From Acidobacteriota bacterium (GTDB lineage Bacteria; Acidobacteriota; Blastocatellia; Pyrinomonadales; Pyrinomonadaceae): 64,000 nt of DNA. The notes below the pieces were generated by a model. The model did no database searches. It saw nothing but the letters and a program-made list of their open reading frames with translations, and was not told where the DNA came from. Below are positions 1-7,468 of the stretch, piece after piece (within the stretch, counting starts at the first letter, position 1; every line of letters begins with the position of its first letter). The stretch is taken from contig CP065003.1 of the NCBI GenBank assembly GCA_016700175.1, positions 4,226,001 to 4,290,000 of the forward strand, written 5' to 3'. A program made the translations under genes and the position numbers.

Positions 1-1
1 C

Positions 2-403
2 CGGAAGATGCAGAAGGGCCGTATGCGCGGAAAAGCGCACCGCGGCAGCAAGCTGAACTTCGGGGATTTCGGGCTGAAGACCCTCGAGCCGGGATACATC
101 ACTGACAGGCAGATCGAGGCGGCGCGTATTGCGATGACCCGCCACGTCAAGCGCGGCGGAAAGATCTGGATCCGGATGTTCCCGGACAAGCCGATCACCA
201 AGAAACCCGCTGAGACGCGTATGGGCAAGGGCAAGGGCGCTCCCGATCACTGGGTGGCCGTGGTCAGGCCCGGAAGGATCCTTTACGAGATCCAGGGCGT
301 CGAGGAAGGCCTTGCGCGCGAGGCGATGAGGCTCGCGGCGCAGAAGCTCCCGGTCAAGACGAAGTTCGTGACACGCGCGGACCTTGAAGGGGGGGTTGTT
401 TAG
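2..403 (+). CDS. rplP: 50S ribosomal protein L16 (5' truncated by window edge)
   Basis: Large-subunit protein next to the A-site and peptidyl transferase region. The frame is open from base 2, and the first visible residues (RKMQKGRMRGKAHRG) match the L16 interior just after its usual first dozen residues, so the true start lies upstream of the window. The ATG at 8 is internal. The hallmark segments LEPGYITDRQIEAARIA and ETRMGKGKGAPDHWVAVV are present, and the C-terminus looks complete. It ends 2 bases before rpmC, as in the S10/spc operons of most bacteria. Identification is certain; only the start is missing. Confidence 0.97.
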   Translation, partial: RKMQKGRMRGKAHRGSKLNFGDFGLKTLEPGYITDRQIEAARIAMTRHVKRGGKIWIRMFPDKPITKKPAETRMGKGKGAPDHWVAVVRPGRILYEIQGVEEGLAREAMRLAAQKLPVKTKFVTRADLEGGVV

Positions 404-405
404 AA

Positions 406-627
406 ATGAAACGGAAGGAACAGCTCGAACAGCTCAACAAGATGGAATTGCCCGAACTCCGCGAGCAGGCGGACGCGCTGAAGGAATCGCTCTTCAGGCT
501 CAGGTTCCGCAAATCGCTCGGGGTAGGCGAGGTCGTGGCGGACATACGCCGCGAGAAGAAGACGCTCGCCCGGGTCTACACGCTGATCAAGGAACGCGAG
601 GCCGCGGCGGAAGCCGAAGCCAAATAG
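406..627 (+). CDS. rpmC: 50S ribosomal protein L29
   Basis: Small two-helix protein at the rim of the polypeptide exit tunnel, where chaperones and SRP dock. The 73 residues fit the family length. The core helix with FRLRFRKSLG and the following RREKKTLARVYTLIKERE helix are diagnostic. It starts two bases after the rplP stop, implying translational coupling. A short Ala/Glu tail (AAAEAEAK) follows the second helix, a mild version of the extensions seen on S17, L24 and L18 in the same operon. Confidence 0.97.
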   Translation: MKRKEQLEQLNKMELPELREQADALKESLFRLRFRKSLGVGEVVADIRREKKTLARVYTLIKEREAAAEAEAK

Positions 628-645
628 TCCGGATATTAAAAGAAA

Positions 646-1089
646 ATGGCGAAGAAAAAGACAGAAGAAGCGGTTGAGGAAACCGCCGCCGAAGTAAAGG
701 CGGAAGAGACCGCGGAAACGGAAGCTCCTGCGAAGGAAGCGGCTGCTGAAGAAACGAAATCCGCGGCGAAGTCGAAGAAGCCGGCGCGTTCCAGGGCAAA
801 GAAGGCGAAGACCGCTGATGCGGACGGCCCCCAGGACAAGCGCCACAAACGCTCCGAGCGTATCGGCATCGTGTTCTCCGACAAGATGACCGACACGGTC
901 GTCGTCCGTGTGGACCGCCTTGTGAAGCACCCGATGTACCGCAAGTACGTGAAGAGGCGCAAGAAGTTCATGGCTCACAACGGCCTGGGCGCCGCTGAGG
1001 GCGACAAGGTGAAGATAGTCGAGACCCGTCCGCTGTCCGCGAGGAAGCGCTGGCGCGTGATCGAGATCATTCAGAAGGCTGAAAAGTAG
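646..1089 (+). CDS. rpsQ: 30S ribosomal protein S17 with long acidic/basic N-terminal extension
   Basis: Primary 16S rRNA-binding protein. The canonical OB-fold core begins near residue 66 (KRSERIGIVFSDKMTDTVVVRVDRLVKHPMYRKYVKRRKKF, split here only for description) and runs to the end. The first ~63 residues are an extra low-complexity Ala/Glu/Lys/Thr segment; S17 is usually about 80-90 residues and this one is 147. The extension is in frame, with no internal ATG between residue 1 and the core: the only methionine before position 81 is the start. It is therefore probably real. Similar tails occur on L24 and L18 in this operon. Function of the extension is unknown. Confidence 0.95.
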   Translation: MAKKKTEEAVEETAAEVKAEETAETEAPAKEAAAEETKSAAKSKKPARSRAKKAKTADADGPQDKRHKRSERIGIVFSDKMTDTVVVRVDRLVKHPMYRKYVKRRKKFMAHNGLGAAEGDKVKIVETRPLSARKRWRVIEIIQKAEK

Positions 1090-1150
1090 ATCCCCTGAAG
1101 GCCTGCGGCGGCTCGCCGCTCGGACGTAACGTCGTAGGGAGTAGAAAGAG

Positions 1151-1519
1151 ATGATTCAGATGCAAACCGCCCTTATGGTGGCGGACAATTCGGGAGCCAA
1201 GCGGGTCAAGATGATCATGCCGATCGGCGGATCGACCGGCAAGGTCGCGACGCTCGGCGACAAGATAAAGATCACGGTCAAAGAGGCTTCGCCTGACGGC
1301 ACCGTGAAGAAGGGGAAAGTGTACGACGCCGTCGTCGTCAGGACCCGCAAGGAGGTCCGGCGCAAGGACGGGACGTACATACGCTTTGACGAGAACGCCG
1401 CGGTCCTGATCAAGGAAGACGGCACGCCGATCGGGACCCGCGTATTCGGTCCCGTGGCGCGCGAGCTTCGCGAGAAGAACTTTATGAAGATCGTCTCGCT
1501 CGCCCCGGAGGTTATTTAG
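1151..1519 (+). CDS. rplN: 50S ribosomal protein L14
   Basis: Beta-barrel protein at the intersubunit bridge with 16S helix 14. It has 122 residues, the standard length, starting MIQMQT and containing the signature ADNSGAKRVKMI, with GTRVFGPVARELRE near the C-terminus. The 61-base gap after rpsQ holds a small GC-rich hairpin (GCGGCGGCTCGCCGC) and a GGGAG ribosome-binding site at about 1137-1141. It overlaps nothing and is followed 3 bases later by rplX. Confidence 0.98.
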   Translation: MIQMQTALMVADNSGAKRVKMIMPIGGSTGKVATLGDKIKITVKEASPDGTVKKGKVYDAVVVRTRKEVRRKDGTYIRFDENAAVLIKEDGTPIGTRVFGPVARELREKNFMKIVSLAPEVI

Positions 1520-1522
1520 AAG

Positions 1523-2005
1523 ATGATCAAGCAGAAGAAACAGGGATCGGTCCGGTCGAAGATCAAGAGAGGCGACGAGGTCGTCTTTATCGCCGGAAAG
1601 GAATACAACCGCTACGAAAAAGGCGAAGACGGCAAGGCCAAGCGCGTGCCGTACCGCGGCAAGGTGATCGCCGTCGATCCGAGGGCGGGCCGCGTGAAGG
1701 TCGAAGGGGCGATGATCGTCTCCAAGCACCAGAAGCCCGTGCCGCAGATGAACATCGAGGGCGGAATCAAGAAGCGCGAGGCGTGGGTCGATTCGTCCAA
1801 CGTGGCGCTGATCGATCCCGAGACAGGCGATCCGACGCGTGTGAAGTTCGAGGTCCGCGACGGACAGAAGGTCCGCATTGCGAAGAGCGGCGCCGTGATC
1901 CCCGAACCTGCGAGGATCTCCAGGACCGAAGCGGCCCAGGAAGAGGCGATCAAGGAAGACGCAGAGAAGCAGGCGGAAACCGAGAAGACCGACGAAGAAG
2001 AATAG
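1523..2005 (+). CDS. rplX: 50S ribosomal protein L24 with acidic C-terminal tail
   Basis: Assembly initiator protein of the large subunit, located near the tunnel exit. The KOW motif lies early (KIKRGDEVVFIAGKE, then RGKVIAVDPRAGRVKVEG), followed by a typical NIEGGIKKREAWVDSSNVALIDP block. At 160 residues it is about 50 longer than common bacterial L24. Part of the excess is a loop near residues 30-45, and the rest is a strongly acidic Glu/Ala/Lys tail from about residue 135 to the end. It begins 3 bases after rplN. Confidence 0.96.
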   Translation: MIKQKKQGSVRSKIKRGDEVVFIAGKEYNRYEKGEDGKAKRVPYRGKVIAVDPRAGRVKVEGAMIVSKHQKPVPQMNIEGGIKKREAWVDSSNVALIDPETGDPTRVKFEVRDGQKVRIAKSGAVIPEPARISRTEAAQEEAIKEDAEKQAETEKTDEEE

Positions 2006-2018
2006 TTTGGGAGTTTGA

Positions 2019-2065
2019 GTCCCGGTAACGTGTTCCGCCGAGGCGGATTCGACGGGTCCCGGGAC
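2019..2065 (+). promoter_or_regulatory. Nested hairpin in the rplX-rplE intercistronic region
   Basis: An outer stem GTCCCGG (2019-2025) pairs with CCGGGAC (2059-2065) and encloses an inner stem TCCGCC (2034-2039) / GGCGGA (2042-2047). It lies between rplX and rplE, ending about 23 bases before the rplE start. There is no U-run, so it is not a simple terminator. It could be an RNA-processing site or a ribosomal-protein binding site, or merely a GC-rich spacer. Confidence 0.4.
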
Positions 2066-2088
2066 GTATTCGAGGAGAACTCTGGAAG

Positions 2089-2631
2089 ATGGCAAGACTC
2101 AGGGATAAATACAAGAGCGAAGTGGCTCCGGCCCTCGCAAAGGAATTCGGCATAAAGAACCCCATGGCGATCCCGAAGCTCGAGAAGATCGTGATCAATA
2201 TGGGCGTAGGCGAGGCGATCGCCAACTCCAAGCTGCTTGATTCGGCGGTCGAAGAGCTCCGCCAGATCACGGGCCAGCAGCCGGTTATCACCAAGGCGAA
2301 GAAATCGATCGCGGCGTTCAAGCTCAGGGAAGGGATGAGGATCGGCGTTATGGTCACGCTTCGGGGCGACCGTATGTACGAGTTCCTCGACAGGCTGATC
2401 GCCGTCGCGCTTCCCAGGGTCCGCGACTTCCGAGGGATCTCTGCCAAGTCATTCGACGGCCGCGGGAACTACACGCTCGGCGTCAAGGAACAGCTCATTT
2501 TTCCGGAGATCGACTTCAACAAGGTCGACAAGACGAGGGGATTGAACATCTCGATCGTTTCTTCGGCCGAGAACGACGAACAGGGCCGCGCGCTTCTTAA
2601 GTCGATGGGAATGCCCTTCCGGCAGAACTAG
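2089..2631 (+). CDS. rplE: 50S ribosomal protein L5
   Basis: 5S rRNA-binding protein of the central protuberance. It has 180 residues, the normal length. Diagnostic stretches are PKLEKIVINMGVGEA, GQQPVITKAKKSIAAFKLREG and the C-terminal IVSSAENDEQGRALLKSMGMPF. The 83-base leader carries a nested hairpin and a GGAGAA/GGAAG ribosome-binding region just before the ATG. Order L24-L5-S14 is the standard spc arrangement. Confidence 0.98.
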   Translation: MARLRDKYKSEVAPALAKEFGIKNPMAIPKLEKIVINMGVGEAIANSKLLDSAVEELRQITGQQPVITKAKKSIAAFKLREGMRIGVMVTLRGDRMYEFLDRLIAVALPRVRDFRGISAKSFDGRGNYTLGVKEQLIFPEIDFNKVDKTRGLNISIVSSAENDEQGRALLKSMGMPFRQN

Positions 2632-2663
2632 CAGGAATTCAGGACCCAAAAAGGGAAATCGTT

Positions 2664-2969
2664 ATGGCAAAAGTCAGCAAAGTCGTTAAGAACGAGAAAC
2701 GCAAAAAGATGGTCGCCCGCTACGCCGCGAAGCGCAAGGCTCTGAAGAAGATCATCAACAACCCGGAATCGACCCCGGAAGAGATCGACCAGGCGGTGAT
2801 CCGCCTCCAGAAGCTGCCGAGGGACGCGAGCCCCGTCAGGGTGGTGAACCGCTGTTCGCAGACCGGAAGGCCCCGCGGATATCTCAGGAAGTTCGGCATA
2901 TCCCGCGTCGCGCTAAGGGAACTCGCCCTCGAGGGACAGATCCCGGGCGTTGTGAAATCAAGCTGGTAG
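2664..2969 (+). CDS. rpsN: 30S ribosomal protein S14, long zinc-independent form
   Basis: Late-assembling small-subunit protein of the 3' major domain. It has 101 residues, i.e. the long (C-minus) paralogue type. The region that carries two CxxC zinc pairs in the short form reads NRCSQTGRPRGYLRKFG here, with one cysteine only. The C-terminus GQIPGVVKSSW is canonical. No zinc dependence is expected. The GGGAAATCG sequence upstream gives a modest ribosome-binding site. Confidence 0.98.
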   Translation: MAKVSKVVKNEKRKKMVARYAAKRKALKKIINNPESTPEEIDQAVIRLQKLPRDASPVRVVNRCSQTGRPRGYLRKFGISRVALRELALEGQIPGVVKSSW

Positions 2970-3025
2970 GAAGCCTTGCCCCATGGGCTAGAACCGATGA
3001 CCAATTTACGGAGTAGAGACTAGTA

Positions 3026-3418
3026 ATGACAGACCCTATAGCAGATATGCTCACACGGATTCGCAACGCTATCGCGGCGAACCATTCCCGTGTGGATATA
3101 CCCGGATCGAAGCTGAAGCTTGAGGTAGCTCGGATCCTGAAGGAAGAAGGCTATATCAACAATTTCGTGACCAAGGGCGAGAAGCCGAAGTTCACTATAC
3201 GCATCTTCCTCCGATACGACGCCAAGGGCGTTTCTTCGATCACGCACTTGTCGAGGGTGTCGCGCCCCGGAAGGCGCGTTTACGTCGGGGCGACCCAGAT
3301 CCCGAGCGTGCTCGGGGGCTACGGAGTGAACATCGTTTCGACCTCGCGCGGTCTTATGAGCGGAAAGCAGGCCCGCCGCGAGAACGTCGGTGGCGAGATA
3401 CTGGCGAATATCTATTAG
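3026..3418 (+). CDS. rpsH: 30S ribosomal protein S8
   Basis: 16S central-domain binder and, in enterobacteria, the autogenous regulator of the spc operon. It has 130 residues and opens with the hallmark MTDPIADMLTRIRNA. The C-terminal RNA-binding half has VLGGYGVNIVSTSRGLMSGKQARRENVGGEILANIY, matching the STSkGlMtd.eAr signature of the family. Start and length are standard. Whether S8 autoregulates here cannot be seen. Confidence 0.98.
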   Translation: MTDPIADMLTRIRNAIAANHSRVDIPGSKLKLEVARILKEEGYINNFVTKGEKPKFTIRIFLRYDAKGVSSITHLSRVSRPGRRVYVGATQIPSVLGGYGVNIVSTSRGLMSGKQARRENVGGEILANIY

Positions 3419-3468
3419 TCCGCACCGATGCGGAACGGGCGCAGCGTGCGCTCCGAAAAGAGGTAATT

Positions 3469-4029
3469 ATGTCGCGCGTAGGAAAGAAACCAATTGAAGT
3501 GCCGTCGGGAGTGACGGTCACCGTCAAGGAAGGCGAGATCGAGGTCAAGGGGCCGAAAGGCACTCTGACGACCCCGATCCCGGACGGCGTCGAGTTCAAG
3601 CTCGAGGACGGCCAGCTGACCGCGGAACGCAAGAGTGATGAATACTCGGCGATGCACGGACTTGCGAGGGCTCTCGCGAACAATGCCGTCGTCGGGGTCA
3701 CGGAAGGCTTTTCGAGGCAGATGGACGTAGTCGGCGTCGGATACAAGGCCGAAGTTCAGGGCAAGAAGCTGGTGTTCGCTCTAGGATATTCGCATCCGGT
3801 CGAATACGTTTTGCCGGACGGCATCGACGCTTCGGCGGAGAGGATCCCGGCCAAGTCTTCGATCAACCAGTACCAGACGACGCTGACGCTTTCGGGCATC
3901 GACAAGCAGCTTCTGGGACAGGTCGCGGCGGAACTCGCGAGACTCCGCAAACCCGACGCGTACAAGGGCAAAGGCATACGTTACGCCGACAGGTACTACA
4001 GGCTGAAGCAAGGAAAGACCGCGGCATAG
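3469..4029 (+). CDS. rplF: 50S ribosomal protein L6
   Basis: Two-domain protein next to the sarcin-ricin loop. It has 186 residues, starting MSRVGKKPIEVPSGVTV, with the conserved KGPKGTL strand in the first domain and GIDKQLLGQVAAELARLRKPDAYKGKGIRY, the family signature, in the second. A GAGGTAA ribosome-binding sequence stands 6-12 bases before the ATG. It is followed by a GC-rich 54-base spacer before rplR. Confidence 0.98.
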   Translation: MSRVGKKPIEVPSGVTVTVKEGEIEVKGPKGTLTTPIPDGVEFKLEDGQLTAERKSDEYSAMHGLARALANNAVVGVTEGFSRQMDVVGVGYKAEVQGKKLVFALGYSHPVEYVLPDGIDASAERIPAKSSINQYQTTLTLSGIDKQLLGQVAAELARLRKPDAYKGKGIRYADRYYRLKQGKTAA

Positions 4030-4083
4030 AGATCCGCGCAGTTTGCGCCCCTGCCCGCGCGGCGGGGTGCGGAGTAAGCAGAT

Positions 4084-4638
4084 ATGGCAAAGAAGAGCAG
4101 AGCAGATGTCCGCAGATCGGTTCATACGCGGATCCGAAAGAAGGTAAAGGGCACGACGGAAAGGCCCAGGCTCGCTGTGTACCGGAGCACGAACCACATT
4201 TACGCGCAGGTGATCGACGACCTCAGCGGAAAAACGCTTGCTTCGGCTTCGACCGTCGAGAAGGCGTTCAAGGGCAAGAGCGGCGGGAATGTTGACGCGG
4301 CGGTCTCGGTCGGCAAGATGATAGCCGAAAGGGCGCAGGGAGCAGGCGTTTCCGAGGTCGTGTACGACCGCGGGGGGTATGTTTACCACGGCCGGGTGAA
4401 AGCGCTTATCGACGCCAGCCGCGAAGCCGGTCTTAACCGGAACGGCGACGCCGCGGAAAGCGACGCGAAGCCGGAAGCGTCCGGGAAAGCGAAGAAGGAA
4501 GAGTCCGCGGAACCGGAGGCGAAGTCCGGGGCCGGCAAGGAAGCGAAGAAAGAGGAAGCGGCTGCTGGATCCGGGGAAGTCGAATTGAAGGCCGAAGACA
4601 GGAAGGAAGAAGCGGCGGCCGAATCCGAAGAAGAGTAA
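4084..4638 (+). CDS. rplR: 50S ribosomal protein L18 with ~65-residue Ala/Glu/Lys tail
   Basis: 5S rRNA-binding protein. Residues 1 to about 118 are a full normal L18 (ERPRLAVYRSTNHIYAQVIDD; VYDRGGYVYHGRVKALIDASREAGL). The usual protein stops there. This one continues for about 65 residues of alternating Ala/Glu/Lys/Ser (residues 120-184), ending in EEE. The tail is in frame, stays open and ends 7 bases before rpsE, so a sequencing frameshift is unlikely. It is probably a disordered, charged surface tail; its role is unknown. Confidence 0.95.
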   Translation: MAKKSRADVRRSVHTRIRKKVKGTTERPRLAVYRSTNHIYAQVIDDLSGKTLASASTVEKAFKGKSGGNVDAAVSVGKMIAERAQGAGVSEVVYDRGGYVYHGRVKALIDASREAGLNRNGDAAESDAKPEASGKAKKEESAEPEAKSGAGKEAKKEEAAAGSGEVELKAEDRKEEAAAESEEE

Positions 4639-4645
4639 TCAGAAA

Positions 4646-5152
4646 ATGAATAATCAACACAGAATTTCACCTGACGGGCTGATCCTCAAAGAGCACCTGA
4701 TCTCGATCAACAGGGTTACGAAAGTGGTCAAGGGCGGTAAGAACCTCTCGTTTGCCGCGCTGATGGTCGTCGGCGACGAGGCCGGCCACGTCGGATTCGG
4801 GACGGGCAAGGCGAAAGAGGTCCCGAGCGCCATCAAGAAAGCGATCGAGTCGGCGAAGAACAACCTGATCAAGGTTACGCTGATCGAGAACACCCTGCCG
4901 CACGAGATCCTGGGCCGCTACGGCGCGGGCAAGGTACTGATCAAGCCGGCGGCGGAAGGAACGGGCGTCATCGCGGGCGGAGCGGTCCGCGCCGTGATGC
5001 AGGCGGTCGGAGTGCAGAACGTGAGGACGAAGATCCTCGGTTCGAGCAATCCGCACAACGTGATCCGCGCGACCTTCGATGGCCTTTTGCGGATGAAGGA
5101 CCCGTATGAAGTGGCGCGCCTCCGCGGAAAGCAGGTCGAGGAGCTGGTCTAG
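4646..5152 (+). CDS. rpsE: 30S ribosomal protein S5
   Basis: Small-subunit protein involved in mRNA unwinding and decoding fidelity. It has 168 residues. The dsRNA-binding N-terminal domain contains RVTKVVKGGKNLSFAALMVVGD and the C-terminal domain has the glycine-rich AEGTGVIAGGAVRAVMQAVGVQN signature. It starts 7 bases after rplR; that short gap includes the rplR stop context and a weak GAAAATG start. Order L18-S5-L30 is canonical. Confidence 0.98.
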   Translation: MNNQHRISPDGLILKEHLISINRVTKVVKGGKNLSFAALMVVGDEAGHVGFGTGKAKEVPSAIKKAIESAKNNLIKVTLIENTLPHEILGRYGAGKVLIKPAAEGTGVIAGGAVRAVMQAVGVQNVRTKILGSSNPHNVIRATFDGLLRMKDPYEVARLRGKQVEELV

Positions 5153-5202
5153 TTTTTGGCGGAGGGGCTGTGGGGCCCGGGCTCCGCGGAAGGGCTGACG
5201 TT

Positions 5203-5406
5203 ATGGCTAAGAAATCAGAAAACAGCAAAGGCGGGACGATCAGGGTCGAGTATTACAAGAGCGTGATCGGGTATCCCGGAAAGCAAAAGGCGATGGTCAA
5301 GGGGCTGGGGTTCTCGAAGCTCAACCAGGTCAGGGAGATCCCCGACAACGCCTCGATGAGGGGCGTGGTCGCCAAGATCCCGCACATACTCAGGATCGTC
5401 GAATAG
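5203..5406 (+). CDS. rpmD: 50S ribosomal protein L30
   Basis: Small alpha/beta protein of the large subunit, 67 residues from the ATG at 5203 (MAKKSENSKGG). The frame extends back to 5170, but those residues (GPGLRGRADV) are not L30-like. The chosen start gives a normal-sized protein with a slightly long N-terminus. Signature: YYKSVIGYPGKQKAMVKGLG followed by NASMRGVVAKIPHILRIVE. It lies between rpsE and rplO as expected. Confidence 0.94.
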   Translation: MAKKSENSKGGTIRVEYYKSVIGYPGKQKAMVKGLGFSKLNQVREIPDNASMRGVVAKIPHILRIVE

Positions 5407-5462
5407 TTATCGGACCGGCGAAAACCAGGAGTTTTCGCTTTTCGGTTTATTGGGGAAAGAAA

Positions 5463-5957
5463 ATGGCATTATCACTCAACAATCTTAAGCCGCCGCCGGG
5501 TTCCACCCACAAGAAGAAGCGCCGCGGGCGCGGTCCCGGATCCGGACTCGGCAAGACCGCCGGGCGCGGGCACAAGGGTCAGAAGTCTCGTTCGGGATAC
5601 TCGCGCCGCGCGGGATTCGAGGGCGGGCAGATGCCTCTTCAGAGGCGCCTTCCGAAGCGCGGATTCACGAACATCTTCAAGAAGGCGTGGATAGAGGTAA
5701 GGCTCTCGACGCTCGAGGCGAACTTCAACTCGGGCGATGACGTTACCCCGGAAGTGCTGCACGAAAGAGGACTTATCAAGAAGGCGAAACACGATCTGGT
5801 GATCCTCGGGAACGGCGAGGTCACCAAGAAGCTCAACGTTTACGCGCACCGCTTCACGAAGTCAGCCAGGGCCAAGGTCGAGAAGGCGGGAGGGACCGCT
5901 CATCTTATCGAGAAGACCGTGTCTGACGATATGGAACAGGGCACTTCAGACGAATAG
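5463..5957 (+). CDS. rplO: 50S ribosomal protein L15
   Basis: Late assembly protein that threads its Gly/Arg-rich N-terminus into 23S rRNA. It has 164 residues. The N-terminal extension reads NLKPPPGSTHKKKRRGRGPGS and then GKTAGRGHKGQKSRSG, and FEGGQMPLQRRLPKRGF is the family signature. The C-terminal domain (ILGNGEVTKKLNVYAHRFTKSA) is complete. The last dozen residues are acidic (DDMEQGTSDE), a small add-on. It precedes secY as in nearly all bacteria. Confidence 0.97.
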   Translation: MALSLNNLKPPPGSTHKKKRRGRGPGSGLGKTAGRGHKGQKSRSGYSRRAGFEGGQMPLQRRLPKRGFTNIFKKAWIEVRLSTLEANFNSGDDVTPEVLHERGLIKKAKHDLVILGNGEVTKKLNVYAHRFTKSARAKVEKAGGTAHLIEKTVSDDMEQGTSDE

Positions 5958-6025
5958 CCCCGGGCCGCGGGAGCGCGCTCCGATCTGTGCGTTCCCGGAT
6001 CGCTGATTAGAGGATCGGGAGCATT

Positions 6026-7444
6026 ATGGACAAGTTTTTCTCTGCAGTTCAGAACATCTTCAAGGTTCCGGAGCTCCGGAAGCGCGTGATCTTCACGCTC
6101 TTGCTTCTCGCGATCTACAGGCTCGGTTCGCATATTACCGCGCCCGGAGTGAACAGCGAGCGTCTGGCGCAGGTCTGGCAGCAGGTCAGCGGTACGCTTC
6201 TCGGGATCCTCGATATCTTCTCGGGCGGAAACTTCCGTACGATCTCTGTTCTGGCTCTCGGGGTGATGCCGTACATCACGGCGTCGATCATCATGCAGCT
6301 GATGCCCGTGCTTTATCCGCAGCTGAAGAAGGTGCAGGAGGAAGGCGAGGTCGGACGCCAGAAGATGAACCAGTGGACGAGGTACCTGACCGTCGCGCTC
6401 TGCGCGGTGCAGTCGTTCTTCATCTCCACGTGGCTGCAGACCAACGGCGTAATCGACAACACCTGGTGGCTTACGGTCCTGACCGTTACGACGCTGACAA
6501 CGGGAACGATCTTCGTGATGTGGCTCGGCGAGCAGATCACGGAACGAGGCATCGGGAACGGAATCTCGCTCCTTATCTTCGCCGGCATCCTGATCACGAT
6601 CCCGAGCGCTTTGACGCAGGTCGCGGACCGCGTCGGCCAGGGCGATCCGGTTCAGACGCTGGGAGTGATCTTCCTCGTCGCTGCCCTGATCGCGCTGACC
6701 GCTCTGATCGTCTATATGGAGTCCGCGAGGCGCAACATCGCGATCAGCTACGCCAGCCGGAGGGTCGGCAACCAGGTCTTCAAGGGCCAGGAGACGAGCC
6801 TTCCCCTGAAGTTCAACATGGGCGGAGTGATCCCGATCATCTTCGCTTCCTCGGTACTTGCGATGCCGCAGACTCTGTTCTCTGCGATCCCCGCCGATCC
6901 GAACAATCCGGATTCCTGGTGGTCCCAGGTCCAGACGTTCTTCAACCAGTTCCGGGGCGGCGATCCGTACTACGAGGCCGTGTTCATAGGGCTGATCGTG
7001 CTGTTCACATTCTTTTACATCACGATCATCTTCAACACCGACGAGGTGGCGGACAATCTGCGAAAGCACGGCGGGTTCATTCCGGGTATTAGGCCCGGGG
7101 CCCAGACCGCCGATTACCTCAATACGGTGATGACGCGGCTGACGACCATCGGCGCGATCTACCTGGCGCTCGTAGTGTTCATACCCCAGCTTCTGCTCGC
7201 GGGATTCAATGTCGGCCGCCTCCCTTTCATAGGCGAGACGCTCGACGCGTTCTTCCGCGCTACACCCGGTCTGCAGTGGGTCCCGACGGGACTCGGTTAC
7301 CAGTTCTTCTTCGGCGGCGCGTCGCTCCTTATCATCGTCGCCGTCGCGATGGACACGGTGGCGCAGATCGAGGCCCAGCTTGTGATGCGTAATTACGAGG
7401 GCTTCCTCGGCGCGGGTTCGAGGCTAAGGGGCAGAAGGGGCTAG
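6026..7444 (+). CDS. secY: Preprotein translocase subunit SecY
   Basis: Central channel of the Sec translocon in the inner membrane, exporting unfolded proteins and inserting membrane proteins. It has 472 residues with ten predicted membrane spans. Typical landmarks are RLGSHITAPGV in TM1, the plug/TM2 region GGNFRTISVLALGVMPYITASIIMQL, the cytoplasmic loop LKKVQEEGEVGRQK, GIGNGISLLIFAGI, and KHGGFIPGIRPG in the C4 loop. The insert around residues 290-320 is a little long. A GGATCGGGAG ribosome-binding site precedes the ATG. Confidence 0.98.
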   Translation: MDKFFSAVQNIFKVPELRKRVIFTLLLLAIYRLGSHITAPGVNSERLAQVWQQVSGTLLGILDIFSGGNFRTISVLALGVMPYITASIIMQLMPVLYPQLKKVQEEGEVGRQKMNQWTRYLTVALCAVQSFFISTWLQTNGVIDNTWWLTVLTVTTLTTGTIFVMWLGEQITERGIGNGISLLIFAGILITIPSALTQVADRVGQGDPVQTLGVIFLVAALIALTALIVYMESARRNIAISYASRRVGNQVFKGQETSLPLKFNMGGVIPIIFASSVLAMPQTLFSAIPADPNNPDSWWSQVQTFFNQFRGGDPYYEAVFIGLIVLFTFFYITIIFNTDEVADNLRKHGGFIPGIRPGAQTADYLNTVMTRLTTIGAIYLALVVFIPQLLLAGFNVGRLPFIGETLDAFFRATPGLQWVPTGLGYQFFFGGASLLIIVAVAMDTVAQIEAQLVMRNYEGFLGAGSRLRGRRG

Positions 7445-7468
7445 TACAGGTTCCGGGTTTTTATGTTT

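Noticed and set aside
1067..2095. Long open frame on the minus strand opposite rpsQ-rplN-rplX
   Set aside because: It lies entirely opposite strongly conserved ribosomal protein genes, and its Arg/Leu/Asp-rich translation is what codon-biased GC-rich genes give on the reverse strand.
5900..7069. Minus-strand frame of 389 codons opposite secY
   Set aside because: Antisense shadow of secY with His/Arg/Asp-rich composition and no family resemblance.
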